Source: Prevotella fusca JCM 17724
GTDB lineage: Bacteria; Bacteroidota; Bacteroidia; Bacteroidales; Bacteroidaceae
Length of the DNA stretch: 64,000 bases
Reading direction: 5' to 3'
NCBI RefSeq assembly: GCF_001262015.1
Contig: NZ_CP012075.1
Span: forward strand, 1-64,000
The translations under genes and the position numbers were made by a program. The stretch's first letter is position 1; every line of letters begins with the position of its first letter. The notes beneath the pieces are model-generated. The model searched no databases. It saw only the letters and a program-made list of their open reading frames with translations, and was not told the origin of the DNA. Shown here piece after piece: positions 44,863-53,418 of the stretch.

Positions 44863-47358
44863 ATGATTAAATCAAAACTTGGTATCGTTCTCTTGTTGGT
44901 GTCATTTTTGCCCATAGGAGTACATGCTGATAATATTGATGAAAGAGGAGATTCCTCCCGAGTGTATGACATTGACGAAGTTGTGGTTGTAGAACAGCCC
45001 AAGGAGGCATTTCGTCTTCGGCAGCAGCCATTGAGCAGTACGTCTTTCAATGGCGACCAGCTTCACGGACTCAATGTGCAGGACGCACGCCAGCTCTCGA
45101 CGTTTGTTCCTTCATTCGTCATGCCAGAACATGGCAGCCGTTACACCTCTTCTATATATATGCGTGGCATCGGCTCCCGTGTTTATTCGCCAGCCGTAGG
45201 TATCTATGTGGACGGTATGCCGATATTGAGCAAGAGTGCTTTCAACTTTCATGCGTATGATATTGACCGTGTCGATGTTCTACATGGTCCACAGGGGACA
45301 CTCTATGGTATGAATACTGAAGGCGGACTGATTCGTCTTTATAGTCGTAATCCCTTCCGTTATCAGGGAACAGACGTTAAGGTTTCTGTCGGTACGAAAT
45401 TCCTTCGCAAGATAGAAGCGAGCCATTATGAGAAGCTGAATGACAAGACTGCTTTCTCATTGGCTGGATTCTATGGAGGACAGAATGGCTTTTTCCGTAA
45501 CCAGTTTGATGGGACACGTGCCGACCTTATTAATGAATTTGGTGGAAAAGGTCGCTTCTTGTGGAATCCATCGGGCAGGCTGACCTTTGATTTCATGGCT
45601 GATTATCAGTTTACCCGACAGAATGGTTTTCCATACGGTCAGATTGTGACCGAGAATGAGATAGCATCTGCACCAATCACTTCACCTCTTTATGGGCTGA
45701 AGGCCGGAACACAGATGCCCAACCAGAACCGGCAGAGCAATTACCGTCGGAATATCCTCAACACAGGAGTGGGAATCAAGTATATGGGCAATGGTTTTGA
45801 CATCAATTCTATGACCTCGTGGCAATATCTCCATGACTATATGCTCATGGATATTGATTATCGTCCACAGGATTTTATACATCTTGTTCAACGGCAGCAT
45901 GGAAATGCTCTGGTTGAGGAACTTTCTGTCAAGAGCCGTAATAACAGCAGATGGCACTGGACATTCGGTGCTTTCGGTTCTTATCAGTGGTTGAAAATCA
46001 CAGCTCCTGTTTACTTCGGTCAGGATATGAACACCTATCTTTCAAAAAAGATAACGAGTTATGCCTATAATGGTATGCTTAATGCCATGGCACGCCGTAT
46101 AGCACAAGGTTTGATAGCAGGTGGTATGTCGGAGGAACTTGCCAATAAAACCGCCCGTGCAAGTGCTGCAGCGGCGATTGCCGGGGCAGGCGGTGTCAAC
46201 ATAAACATGACGATGGAGCCTGTGCCGGGTGTGTTCCGCACCCCGACACTCAATTTCGGTGTCTATCATGAGAGCAATGTAGAATTCTCGGAACGCCTCA
46301 CCGCAACTTTGGGCTTGCGTTATGATTACTCCCGAGTAGGTATCGATTATGAAACGTCATCTCGTTTGGCGTTGCAGGAGAATGTGATGGGTATAAAGTT
46401 AAACCCTGTCATCACTTCCATGTTGAAGCATCGTGAGCATAACCACTTCAAGCAGTTTCTGCCAAAGATGGGACTGACCTATCGCCTTCAGAATGGTAGC
46501 AATGTCTATGCAACATGGTCAAAGGGCTATCGTGCAGGTGGTTATAACTTTGAGATGTTCTCTGATGTACTTCAGGCTGAGACGTCACAAGCGGCAAATA
46601 AGGCACGTGGGGATGTTGATATTGCACATGATGAGGCTTATTATGAGCGTATTGCAAAGACCATAGAGTATAAGCCGGAGACAAGCTGGAACTATGAAGC
46701 TGGGGCACATCTTAATCTCTTCAACAACCAGCTTCATCTTGACCTTGCAGCTTACTATATGCAGATACATAACCAGCAGCTCTCTGTTATGGCTGGCAAT
46801 TATGGTTTCGGACGAGTGATGACGAATGCGGGTCGCAGTCATTCCTGCGGTCTGGAGACAACTCTCCGTGGTGGTGCGCTGGATAACAGGCTCACATACG
46901 CTCTCAGCTATGGATTTACAAGTGCCCGCTTTGATGAGTATAGGGATTCGATTCCTGGAGTCGGAACAGTTGATTACAAGAATAAGCGTGTGCCGTTTGT
47001 ACCCCAGCATACCCTCGGGGCAAGTGCAGACTATCGTATAGATGTAGACCCGGCAGCTTTGCTTGATCCTACAAACCGCTTCCATCTGCGTAGTGTTACA
47101 GTAGGTTTGAACCTTGCTTCGCAGGGAAAGATCTATTGGGATGAGCAGAATACCATCGGTCAGAACTTCTATGCTGTCTTAGGTGCTCATGCTGATGCTG
47201 ACTTCGGACCATTACATGTCAATCTATGGGTTCGTAATCTGACGGATACAAAGTATAACACCTTTGCCGTACAGAGTGCTGCTACTGGTACTCGATACAC
47301 ATTTGCACAGATGGGCAATCCTTTCCAGATGGGTATCGACTTCAGAATACATTTCTAA
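44863..47358 (+). CDS. TonB-dependent outer-membrane receptor
   Basis: 831 residues from the ATG at 44863. Signal peptide residues 1-23 (LGIVLLLVSFLPIGVHA). A TonB-box-like stretch YDIDEVVVVEQ is followed by the plug domain: ARQLSTFVPSFVMPEHGSRY, SIYMRGIGSRVYSPAVGIYV, DVLHGPQGTLYGMNTEGGLIRL, which has the classic GPQGTLYG motif. The rest is a 22-stranded barrel ending in DFRIHF with a terminal aromatic residue. There is no N-terminal carboxypeptidase-like domain and no SusD partner, so it resembles siderophore/haem/cobalamin receptors rather than glycan SusC proteins. Substrate unknown. No transport partners nearby. Confidence 0.92.
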   Translation: MIKSKLGIVLLLVSFLPIGVHADNIDERGDSSRVYDIDEVVVVEQPKEAFRLRQQPLSSTSFNGDQLHGLNVQDARQLSTFVPSFVMPEHGSRYTSSIYMRGIGSRVYSPAVGIYVDGMPILSKSAFNFHAYDIDRVDVLHGPQGTLYGMNTEGGLIRLYSRNPFRYQGTDVKVSVGTKFLRKIEASHYEKLNDKTAFSLAGFYGGQNGFFRNQFDGTRADLINEFGGKGRFLWNPSGRLTFDFMADYQFTRQNGFPYGQIVTENEIASAPITSPLYGLKAGTQMPNQNRQSNYRRNILNTGVGIKYMGNGFDINSMTSWQYLHDYMLMDIDYRPQDFIHLVQRQHGNALVEELSVKSRNNSRWHWTFGAFGSYQWLKITAPVYFGQDMNTYLSKKITSYAYNGMLNAMARRIAQGLIAGGMSEELANKTARASAAAAIAGAGGVNINMTMEPVPGVFRTPTLNFGVYHESNVEFSERLTATLGLRYDYSRVGIDYETSSRLALQENVMGIKLNPVITSMLKHREHNHFKQFLPKMGLTYRLQNGSNVYATWSKGYRAGGYNFEMFSDVLQAETSQAANKARGDVDIAHDEAYYERIAKTIEYKPETSWNYEAGAHLNLFNNQLHLDLAAYYMQIHNQQLSVMAGNYGFGRVMTNAGRSHSCGLETTLRGGALDNRLTYALSYGFTSARFDEYRDSIPGVGTVDYKNKRVPFVPQHTLGASADYRIDVDPAALLDPTNRFHLRSVTVGLNLASQGKIYWDEQNTIGQNFYAVLGAHADADFGPLHVNLWVRNLTDTKYNTFAVQSAATGTRYTFAQMGNPFQMGIDFRIHF

Positions 47359-47535
47359 TAGATAGGTTCTAAGACCTCTTCCTATTTCTCCGAAATAGTG
47401 GAGTGCCTGGCAGGATACATGTTGGCGGTTAATAGCTTGTCAAAATGGAATAGACCTGCAAATGTTTAGTAAGAGGATGTGTTAAAACTATAATGAACCT
47501 TCTGAAAAAGTAACGTTTTATAATCTACAAATCCC

Positions 47536-47584
47536 AAGAGCCATGTCGCAACTCCTTATTAGAGTTGGACATGGCTCTTTTTTT
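47536..47584 (+). terminator. Terminator, GAGCCATGTC type, after the TonB receptor
   Basis: AAGAGCCATGTC (47536-47547) pairs with GACATGGCTCTT (47568-47579), followed by a T run to 47584. Inner sequence has a second stem (CAACTC/GAGTTG). Twin of the hairpin at 17676-17719. Confidence 0.88.
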
Positions 47585-47608
47585 GATTCTTCCGTTAAAT
47601 GCATAGAT
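47585..47608 (+). repeat. Solo MITE end
   Basis: GATTCTTCCGTTAAATGCAT and a few following bases match the terminal inverted repeat of the MITE family, directly after the T run of a terminator. No second end was found within the next 700 bases, so this is an orphan end or deletion remnant. Confidence 0.55.
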
Positions 47609-47722
47609 GCCTGTCATGCAATGTATATAGTCTCAATGTGAAATATTCATCATTTCTGAGTCCATATATCTGTCTTTTAAGAACCTTTGTTTTTACCTCT
47701 GTTCTTCTTTTCCGAACAGTGT

Positions 47723-48409
47723 CTATTTCATTTTCTTGTGCAGTTTACGCAAAGCCTTGTCGCGAATCTGGCGCACACGCTCACGCTTCAGTCCCATGTG
47801 TTCAGCAATCTCAGACATGGTGTAATGGGCTCCTGTCAGACCATAGATATATGTGATGACGCTTTTCTCACGTTCGTCAAGAACATCCAGCCCCTTTTGA
47901 ATTTCAGCACTGAGAATTTCCTGGTTGAGATGTTCGTCGGCATGTTGTGCGTTGTCATTCTCCAATACATGCTGCAGTGTGAAGTTGTTATTGCTTCCTA
48001 CAGGTACGGGCTGGTCGATTGAGATGGGATGTGAGCGTTTCTGCTCAAACTTACTCTTCTCAGTCTTAGGCAGTTTGTAGAGTGCAGCCTGTTCTTTTAT
48101 CGCCTCTTCCATGGCGGAACGGATATAGGGAGCTGCAAAAACTACAAAGCGTACACCCTTTGAACCGTCAAATTTCTGTGCCGCATGCATCATACCTATG
48201 TTTCCCTCGCTGATGAGGTCATCTTCTCCTAATCCCCGGTTGCGGTACTGATGTGCCAGAGAAACAACGAATTTCAAGTTGGATTTGGTCAGTTTCTCCA
48301 GAGCTTTTGCATCTCCAACCTTTATTCTTTCAGCCAATGTGCGCTCTTCCTCGTCAGAAAGAAGCTGTCCGTTGGCAATTTCTTCGATGTATTTTTCGTT
48401 TGAAATCAT
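47723..48409 (-). CDS. Short sigma-70 family RNA polymerase sigma factor (group 2 type)
   Basis: 228 residues. Region 1.2 (LSDEEERTLAERIKVGDAKA), region 2 (NLKFVVSLAHQYRNRGLGEDDLISEGNIGMMHAAQKFD) with the core-binding and -10 segments, a shortened region 3, and region 4 with YGLTGAHYTMSEIAEHMGLKRERVRQIRDKALRKL. It is shorter than the ~287-residue Bacteroidetes primary sigma, and the region 2-to-3 part carries GVRFVVFAAPYIRSAM where the primary has the usual F-x-x-Y-A-x-W-W-I motif, so it is probably an alternative or stress sigma. Monocistronic on the minus strand. Which promoters it reads is unknown. Confidence 0.85.
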   Translation of the reverse strand: MISNEKYIEEIANGQLLSDEEERTLAERIKVGDAKALEKLTKSNLKFVVSLAHQYRNRGLGEDDLISEGNIGMMHAAQKFDGSKGVRFVVFAAPYIRSAMEEAIKEQAALYKLPKTEKSKFEQKRSHPISIDQPVPVGSNNNFTLQHVLENDNAQHADEHLNQEILSAEIQKGLDVLDEREKSVITYIYGLTGAHYTMSEIAEHMGLKRERVRQIRDKALRKLHKKMK

Positions 48410-48447
48410 AATAAGGGATTTTAAAAGTTGAATACCAGCAGGCAGCG

Positions 48448-49098
48448 TTATGCCCTTTCTGTCTGGTTATTATTGTTTCTGTTTTTTCTGATATACCATT
48501 TAACGATGAAGTAGATGCAGGTAATGATGACCAGGACTATCAAGCCGATTTTGATGTATTCACCATATTCTAAAATCTTATCGTGAAGTTGATTCTCTGG
48601 AACAAAAGAGTGCATGTAGTGTCCCAGAAAAGCAAGAATGCTGTGCCATGCACCTGCACCAAGCGTGGTATATAGCAGGAACTTCCAATAGTTCATCTTA
48701 GCCAGTCCTGCAGGGATGGAAATAAGATGGCGTATGCCTGGCAGGAGACGTCCTGTGATAGTGGCAATCATACCATGCTTGTCAAAATATCTCTCGCTCT
48801 TTTCAACTTTTTCCTGATTCAACAGGCAGGCACGTCCCCATTTGCTGTTGGCAAACTTGTAGATGATAGGACGGCCAAGATACCATCCTGCAAGATAGTT
48901 TATAGTTGCACCAACGTCGGCTCCCAATGTTGAAAAGAGAATTACCAACCATATGTTAAGGTTTCCTGCAGCTGCATGATAGGCTGCAGGTGCGACAACC
49001 AGCTCTGATGGTACAGGGATAACCGTACTTTCAAGAAGCATCAGGAAAAAGATGGTGCCATAATTAAGCTGTGAGAGCAAGGCTGTTATAAAGCTCAT
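48448..49098 (-). CDS. DedA family inner-membrane protein
   Basis: 216 residues with about five hydrophobic segments. The DedA/SNARE-associated signature is present: ESTVIPVPSELVVAPAAYHA near the start, DVGATINYLAGWYLGRP, and TGRLLPGIRHLISIPAGLAKM, a match to the family's R-x-x-P-x-x-R motif. DedA proteins are implicated in recycling of the undecaprenyl-phosphate carrier and in membrane homeostasis. Ends 38 bases before the sigma-factor start, possibly cotranscribed with it. Confidence 0.9.
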   Translation of the reverse strand: MSFITALLSQLNYGTIFFLMLLESTVIPVPSELVVAPAAYHAAAGNLNIWLVILFSTLGADVGATINYLAGWYLGRPIIYKFANSKWGRACLLNQEKVEKSERYFDKHGMIATITGRLLPGIRHLISIPAGLAKMNYWKFLLYTTLGAGAWHSILAFLGHYMHSFVPENQLHDKILEYGEYIKIGLIVLVIITCIYFIVKWYIRKNRNNNNQTERA

Positions 49099-49139
49099 AA
49101 TGATGTGTTGTTAATTAATTTTCTTGTTTATTTGTTCTG

Positions 49140-50333
49140 TTATAGTACGTTGGCGGTGAGGTAGTCCTGTGGATTTGCACCTTCCGGATAAAGGTCGGAA
49201 AGTACTTCAATACATTCCTCAGGGTTTCGTTCAACGGCTTTCTGCAGATATGTCCTGTATTCTTTCTCCTTCTTAAGTTCGTAGCAACAGCGTGCAAGAT
49301 AAGCAAATCCTATGTCCCAGTCATCGTCCATTTCTGGCAACAGACTGATGAAGATGCGGTAGGCATACTCGACATATCCGTTGTCGAAAGCCGATATGCC
49401 AATGTGAATGAGGGTCAGTGATTTGTCTTTTGACTCGGATAAAGCCTGCTGATAGCACTGCTGTGCTTCGGCTGCATGTCCCTGCATGAGGTGAATATGT
49501 CCGATGGTAACATCTATGACGCTGGTATCCTGGTTATGACAGAGCTGCTTGTAACGCTCGTAATACTTCAGTGATTCCTCGTAATTGCCAAGTGTGAAGA
49601 GTCCGTTAGCCTTGTTGAGGATGGCTTCATCATCATCTGGATTGATGGCAATGGAGTATTCGCTTGACGTGATTGAATCCTGGATGTCATTTCTAAGAAA
49701 CTGATTCTGTGCCAGCTGGTTCCAGTAAGGACCAGAGTAGGGGTTGGAATCAAGTAGTTCATTGAAGATGGATTCGCTCTCTTCATATCTGCCGTGGCTC
49801 TTGAGAATACGTGCATGAAGTTCCTTATAGTCGTTGTCATCAGTCATCGTCGAGCGTTTCAGCCATTTCTCAGCGTAATCCGTCTCTTCGTAATCTGCGA
49901 ATAGGACTGCAACATCAAGGATGTAATCCTCACGGTCTTCTGTGGCTATGGTTTCATCATACTGGGTTTGAAGGAAGATGTCTGCAGCACTGACCTTGTT
50001 CTCGGCAATCATGATTTCTGCCTTCAGATAGAGGTAGTCGAGGTCGCTTTTGTCAATAATTGTCTCGGCAATCTCGTCGGCAAGCTGTGGATTGTTGTCA
50101 ATAAGCAATGCCATTCGTGACTTGAAAGCGAGTGGGGCAGTGGCAGTCGGGTACATTCTGACAGCATAGTCGGCAGCTTCTATGGCTTTGTTTTCCTCAC
50201 CGACAGAGTGATAATACTCAGCAACATCAGTCAGTTCCTCTGGGTCGAGGAACTCGCTGATGTTGCCTTCCTGCAGTGCTTCGTATCTGCGGAGCAGCTG
50301 CTTGAACTTATCGCTGTGATAGTATATGTCCAA
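49140..50333 (-). CDS. TPR-repeat cytoplasmic protein
   Basis: 397 residues, no signal peptide. Tandem tetratricopeptide-like helices cover nearly the whole protein: ADYAVRMYPTATAPLAFKSRMA, LNKANGLFTLGNYEESLKYYERYKQL, HIHLMQGHAAEAQQCYQQAL and IHIGISAFDNGYVEYAYRIF. The N-terminus has no other domain. Bacteroidetes often carry such a TPR protein next to glnS or stress genes; its job is unknown, likely protein-protein scaffolding. The glnS stop lies 14 bases upstream, so the two genes are probably one transcript (glnS first). Confidence 0.8.
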   Translation of the reverse strand: MDIYYHSDKFKQLLRRYEALQEGNISEFLDPEELTDVAEYYHSVGEENKAIEAADYAVRMYPTATAPLAFKSRMALLIDNNPQLADEIAETIIDKSDLDYLYLKAEIMIAENKVSAADIFLQTQYDETIATEDREDYILDVAVLFADYEETDYAEKWLKRSTMTDDNDYKELHARILKSHGRYEESESIFNELLDSNPYSGPYWNQLAQNQFLRNDIQDSITSSEYSIAINPDDDEAILNKANGLFTLGNYEESLKYYERYKQLCHNQDTSVIDVTIGHIHLMQGHAAEAQQCYQQALSESKDKSLTLIHIGISAFDNGYVEYAYRIFISLLPEMDDDWDIGFAYLARCCYELKKEKEYRTYLQKAVERNPEECIEVLSDLYPEGANPQDYLTANVL

Positions 50334-50347
50334 ATCTTGCTTTTTTG

Positions 50348-52078
50348 TTATGCTTTGGCTTTCTTAGCCCAGGTATCCTTCAGACCGACAGTCTTGTTGA
50401 ATACAAGGTGATTATCGGTTGTGTCTGGGTCAAGCATGAAGTAGCCCGTACGCTGGAACTGTAGATAATCGCCGGGCTTTTTCTCGGAGAGATACTGCTC
50501 AACGTAGCACTCCGTGCGTACGGTTAGGCTCTCTGGGTTGAGAAGTTCACGGAAATCACGTTCGTCAGCAGCAGGATTCTCAACATTGAACAAACGGTCG
50601 TACTCACGTACTTCAGCCTTTAAGCAATGGTCTGCGCTAACCCAGTGGAGAGTTTTTCCCTTGATTTTCCTATCTGATCCAGAAGTTCCACTACGTGTTT
50701 CTGAATCGTATTCTGCATAGATTTCTATAATATTTCCTTCTGTATCTTTTTTGCAATAGTCAACTTCTGGACATTTAATAATGTATGCATTATTCAAACG
50801 TACTTCTTTCCCAGGACGTAATCGTTGGAATTTTCGTGGTGCATCCTCCATAAAGTCTGCACGTTCAATCCAAAGGTTCTTTGAGAAGGTTATGGTATGT
50901 GTGCCATCAGCCTCATTCTCTGGATTGTTGATAGCTTCCATCTCCTCAGTCTTGCCCTCTGGATAGTTCGTAATAACCAGTTTCACAGGGTCGAGTACAG
51001 CACTCACACGTGTTGCTTTCTTGTTCAGGTCATCACGTACAGCAGCCTCCAACAAGGCTACGTCATTAAGTGCATCGAACTTGGTATAGCCAATTGAGTC
51101 AATGAAGTTGCGGATAGACTCTGGAGAATAGCCACGACGGCGCATACCGCAGAGTGTCGGCATACGTGGGTCATCCCATCCCTTCACGAGGTTTTCATCG
51201 ACAAGTGTATGGAGTTTACGCTTTGACATTACTGTATAGGTAAGGTTCAAGCGGTTGAACTCAATCTGTCGTGGGCGGTTGTCTTTGAGGTTATCCGCTG
51301 TGCCGTCACTTTCCTTCAGGAAGTCTACTAACTTATCATAGAGCGGATGGTGAGGAACAAATTCAAGTGTACAGATAGAGTGGGTGACTCCCTCAAAGTA
51401 ATCACTCTGTCCGTGTGCAAAGTCATACATCGGATAACAATGCCATTTTGTGCCTGTACGATGATGTGGAATCTGAATGATCCGGTACATAATTGGGTCA
51501 CGGAAGTGCATGTTAGGATTAGCCATATCGAGCTTTGCACGTAGTACCATACTTCCTTCGACAGCCTCGGCTGTGTTCATCTTCTCAAACAGTGCGAGGT
51601 TCTCCTCAACAGGGCGGTCACGGTAAGGTGATGGGATGCCTGGTGTGGTCGGTGTTCCTTTCTGTGCTGCAATTTCTTCCGAAGTCTGCTCGTCAACATA
51701 AGCCAGTCCTTTCTTTATCATCCATAGAGCAAATTCCCACAGTTTCTCAAAGTAGTCACTGGCATAATAGATGTTGCCCCACTTGAAGCCAAGCCAGCTG
51801 ATGTCATGAAGGATATTCTCTACATATTCTGTATTCTCCTTGCTTGGGTTGGTGTCATCAAAGCGAAGATTACAGATGCCATTATAATGTTCAGCTACAC
51901 CGAAGTCCATGCAGATAGCCTTTGCATGTCCAATGTGGAGATAGCCGTTTGGCTCTGGCGGGAAACGTGTCTGGATACGTCCTCCGTTCTTACCTTCTGC
52001 GAGGTCTTCCTCAACCAGTTGCTCAACGAAGCTCAAGCTACGCTTCTCCTCATTGGTGTTGTTCTCTATTGTAGTCAT
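50348..52078 (-). CDS. glnS: Glutaminyl-tRNA synthetase
   Basis: 576 residues from the ATG at 52078. The longer frame uses a TTG that falls inside the promoter and is rejected. Class I synthetase: HIGH-type motif PPEPNGYLHIGHAKAI, ATP-site KMSKS-like VMSKRKLHTLV, plus family marks GICNLRFDDTNP and ISWLGFKWG near the N-terminus and YDFAHGQSDYFEGVTHSICTLEF in the acceptor-binding core. The C-terminal anticodon-binding beta barrels include VRLNNAYIIKCPEVDY. It charges tRNA-Gln directly, so no amidotransferase is needed for glutamine. Confidence 0.97.
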   Translation of the reverse strand: MTTIENNTNEEKRSLSFVEQLVEEDLAEGKNGGRIQTRFPPEPNGYLHIGHAKAICMDFGVAEHYNGICNLRFDDTNPSKENTEYVENILHDISWLGFKWGNIYYASDYFEKLWEFALWMIKKGLAYVDEQTSEEIAAQKGTPTTPGIPSPYRDRPVEENLALFEKMNTAEAVEGSMVLRAKLDMANPNMHFRDPIMYRIIQIPHHRTGTKWHCYPMYDFAHGQSDYFEGVTHSICTLEFVPHHPLYDKLVDFLKESDGTADNLKDNRPRQIEFNRLNLTYTVMSKRKLHTLVDENLVKGWDDPRMPTLCGMRRRGYSPESIRNFIDSIGYTKFDALNDVALLEAAVRDDLNKKATRVSAVLDPVKLVITNYPEGKTEEMEAINNPENEADGTHTITFSKNLWIERADFMEDAPRKFQRLRPGKEVRLNNAYIIKCPEVDYCKKDTEGNIIEIYAEYDSETRSGTSGSDRKIKGKTLHWVSADHCLKAEVREYDRLFNVENPAADERDFRELLNPESLTVRTECYVEQYLSEKKPGDYLQFQRTGYFMLDPDTTDNHLVFNKTVGLKDTWAKKAKA

Positions 52079-52102
52079 ATTTTCTTGTTTGTTATTATGC
52101 TG

Positions 52103-52110
52103 CAAAGTTA
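52103..52110 (-). promoter_or_regulatory. -7 promoter box of glnS
   Basis: On the minus strand TAACTTTG reads TAnnTTTG, 25 bases before the glnS ATG. A weak TGT instead of TTG sits at the expected -33 distance. Confidence 0.6.
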
Positions 52111-52153
52111 CTTATTTTTTCTCGTTTATGACAGACTTTACTATATAAATAAT

Positions 52154-52769
52154 GGTTCTTCCGTTAAATGCATGGATACTTTTCGTATAGCTTTAACAAA
52201 AGAACCGAAGTTATGCATTATACAAAAAGACAGGCAAGACTGTCTTGGCTGTCTTTTCTATTGTCATCCTCCGACACAGAAAATCTTTTCATGTTGATAC
52301 TTTGAGAAACGTAGATAAGGATTTGAAAAATCATGACATAATTTCGGGTAAAATACCTGCAGATAAAGGCTAAAACACGTGTAAAAAGCAAGTTTGCAAC
52401 CAACAGTAAATCAGTTAGTTATAAAGTCGTGCAAGAAAAGGTGCTTAATTGGACTTCAAAAGGGCGTCAGTTAGACCTCAAAAGGGCATCTATTGCAAGT
52501 CAATTGGGCGTCTTTTCAAAGCCAAAAGACCATGTGTTAGCTTTAGGGTGTATGAAAATAGTTTACAAATGTTGGGTAACATGGGGATAAGCCGTTTGTA
52601 GAAGGCGGAAAGACATAGTAACGGGTAGACATCGTGTTTATTTGCCTTTTCTGCATTTTATCTTGTAGTTTATTCCCCCTTTGTAAAACCATCTGATTTT
52701 GGATAGTCATACCATTCAAGCGTATAAGCCTTTATTCTGTTTCCAATCTACGTATTTAACGGAAGAACC
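52154..52769 (+). mobile_element. MITE copy C, non-coding, 616 bp
   Basis: Cleanest copy. Starts GGTTCTTCCGTTAAATGCAT and ends ...CGTATTTAACGGAAGAACC. Perfect 8-bp target duplication TAAATAAT at 52146-52153 and 52770-52777. Interior is colinear with copy A. No transposase or other gene; the open frames inside are short and not conserved between copies. Confidence 0.93.
52395..52535 (+). repeat. 22-bp phased CAA-unit array inside MITE copy C
   Basis: Lead-in gtgcaagaaaaggtgcttaa, then units at 52457, 52479, 52501 and 52523, exactly 22 bases apart. They begin CAAAAGGGCG, CAAAAGGGCA, CAATTGGGCG and CAAAAGACCA, nearly identical to copy A. Confidence 0.88.
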
Positions 52770-52991
52770 TAAATAATGGTGAATATTCTTACATATATTC
52801 TGAACGACACTTTGTGCAAAGCGTCTTTACGTGTTGTTCTGATATGTTTGCAGGCGGTTTTGTAACAGAATGAAACATGCTTTCCGTTCCCTTTCGCAAG
52901 TATGTCACAAAAGACGTGAAACAGCGAGGTGGAAGGCGGATTCTGTAATATAATAATTGCTTTGTTTTGAACAAAAAAGTTGCATAAAAGT

Positions 52992-53022
52992 TTGCTCGTA
53001 TAAAAATATTCTCTTATCTTTG
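52992..53022 (+). promoter_or_regulatory. Promoter of a candidate small RNA
   Basis: TTG at 52992-52994 and TATCTTTG at 53015-53022, spacer 20 bases. No reading frame follows within 100 bases. Confidence 0.75.
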
Positions 53023-53028
53023 CAATCG

Positions 53029-53112
53029 TTATCCTGAATACAATCTTTTTACCTTAAAGAAACTAATACCTATTGAGATTGAATGCCCGTCGCTGTGAAG
53101 CGTTGGGCATTT
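53029..53112 (+). ncRNA. Candidate small RNA, about 85 bases
   Basis: A consensus promoter is followed after ~60 bases by a strong hairpin: AATGCCCGTCGC (53082-53093), loop tgtgaa, GCGTTGGGCATT (53100-53111), then tctcatttc. The only transcription unit that fits between is non-coding. The tail is not a clean T run, so the end may be processed. It could also be the leader of the Nramp gene at 53419, which has its own -7 box. Not matched to a known family by eye. Confidence 0.45.
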
Positions 53113-53393
53113 CTCATTTCCAGCACTTATGGCTTCTGTCATTTTATATGACAATCTGCATTTTTTCTATGCTCTTTTTAAATAAAAATCTTTTATGTTT
53201 TCTCCAGTGTTCTTAGGAATTATATTATAATTTGCAACTTGTTTGTACATATAAGTATTTATGGCTTTTCCTGTTTTACGGTTTGTACTGTTTTGTTGTC
53301 TAAATGGATGGAAAACAAGGTGTTACTATACGGCAGAAAGTAGAACTCAATTATTATTCTTTCTTTCTCCTGCTGTTTTTCATATAGATATTG

Positions 53394-53401
53394 TAACTTT
53401 G
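53394..53401 (+). promoter_or_regulatory. -7 box of the Nramp transporter gene
   Basis: TAACTTTG, 17 bases before the ATG at 53419. The message would have a very short leader of about 10 bases. Confidence 0.6.
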
Positions 53402-53418
53402 CATAAAACTTGAGAAAA

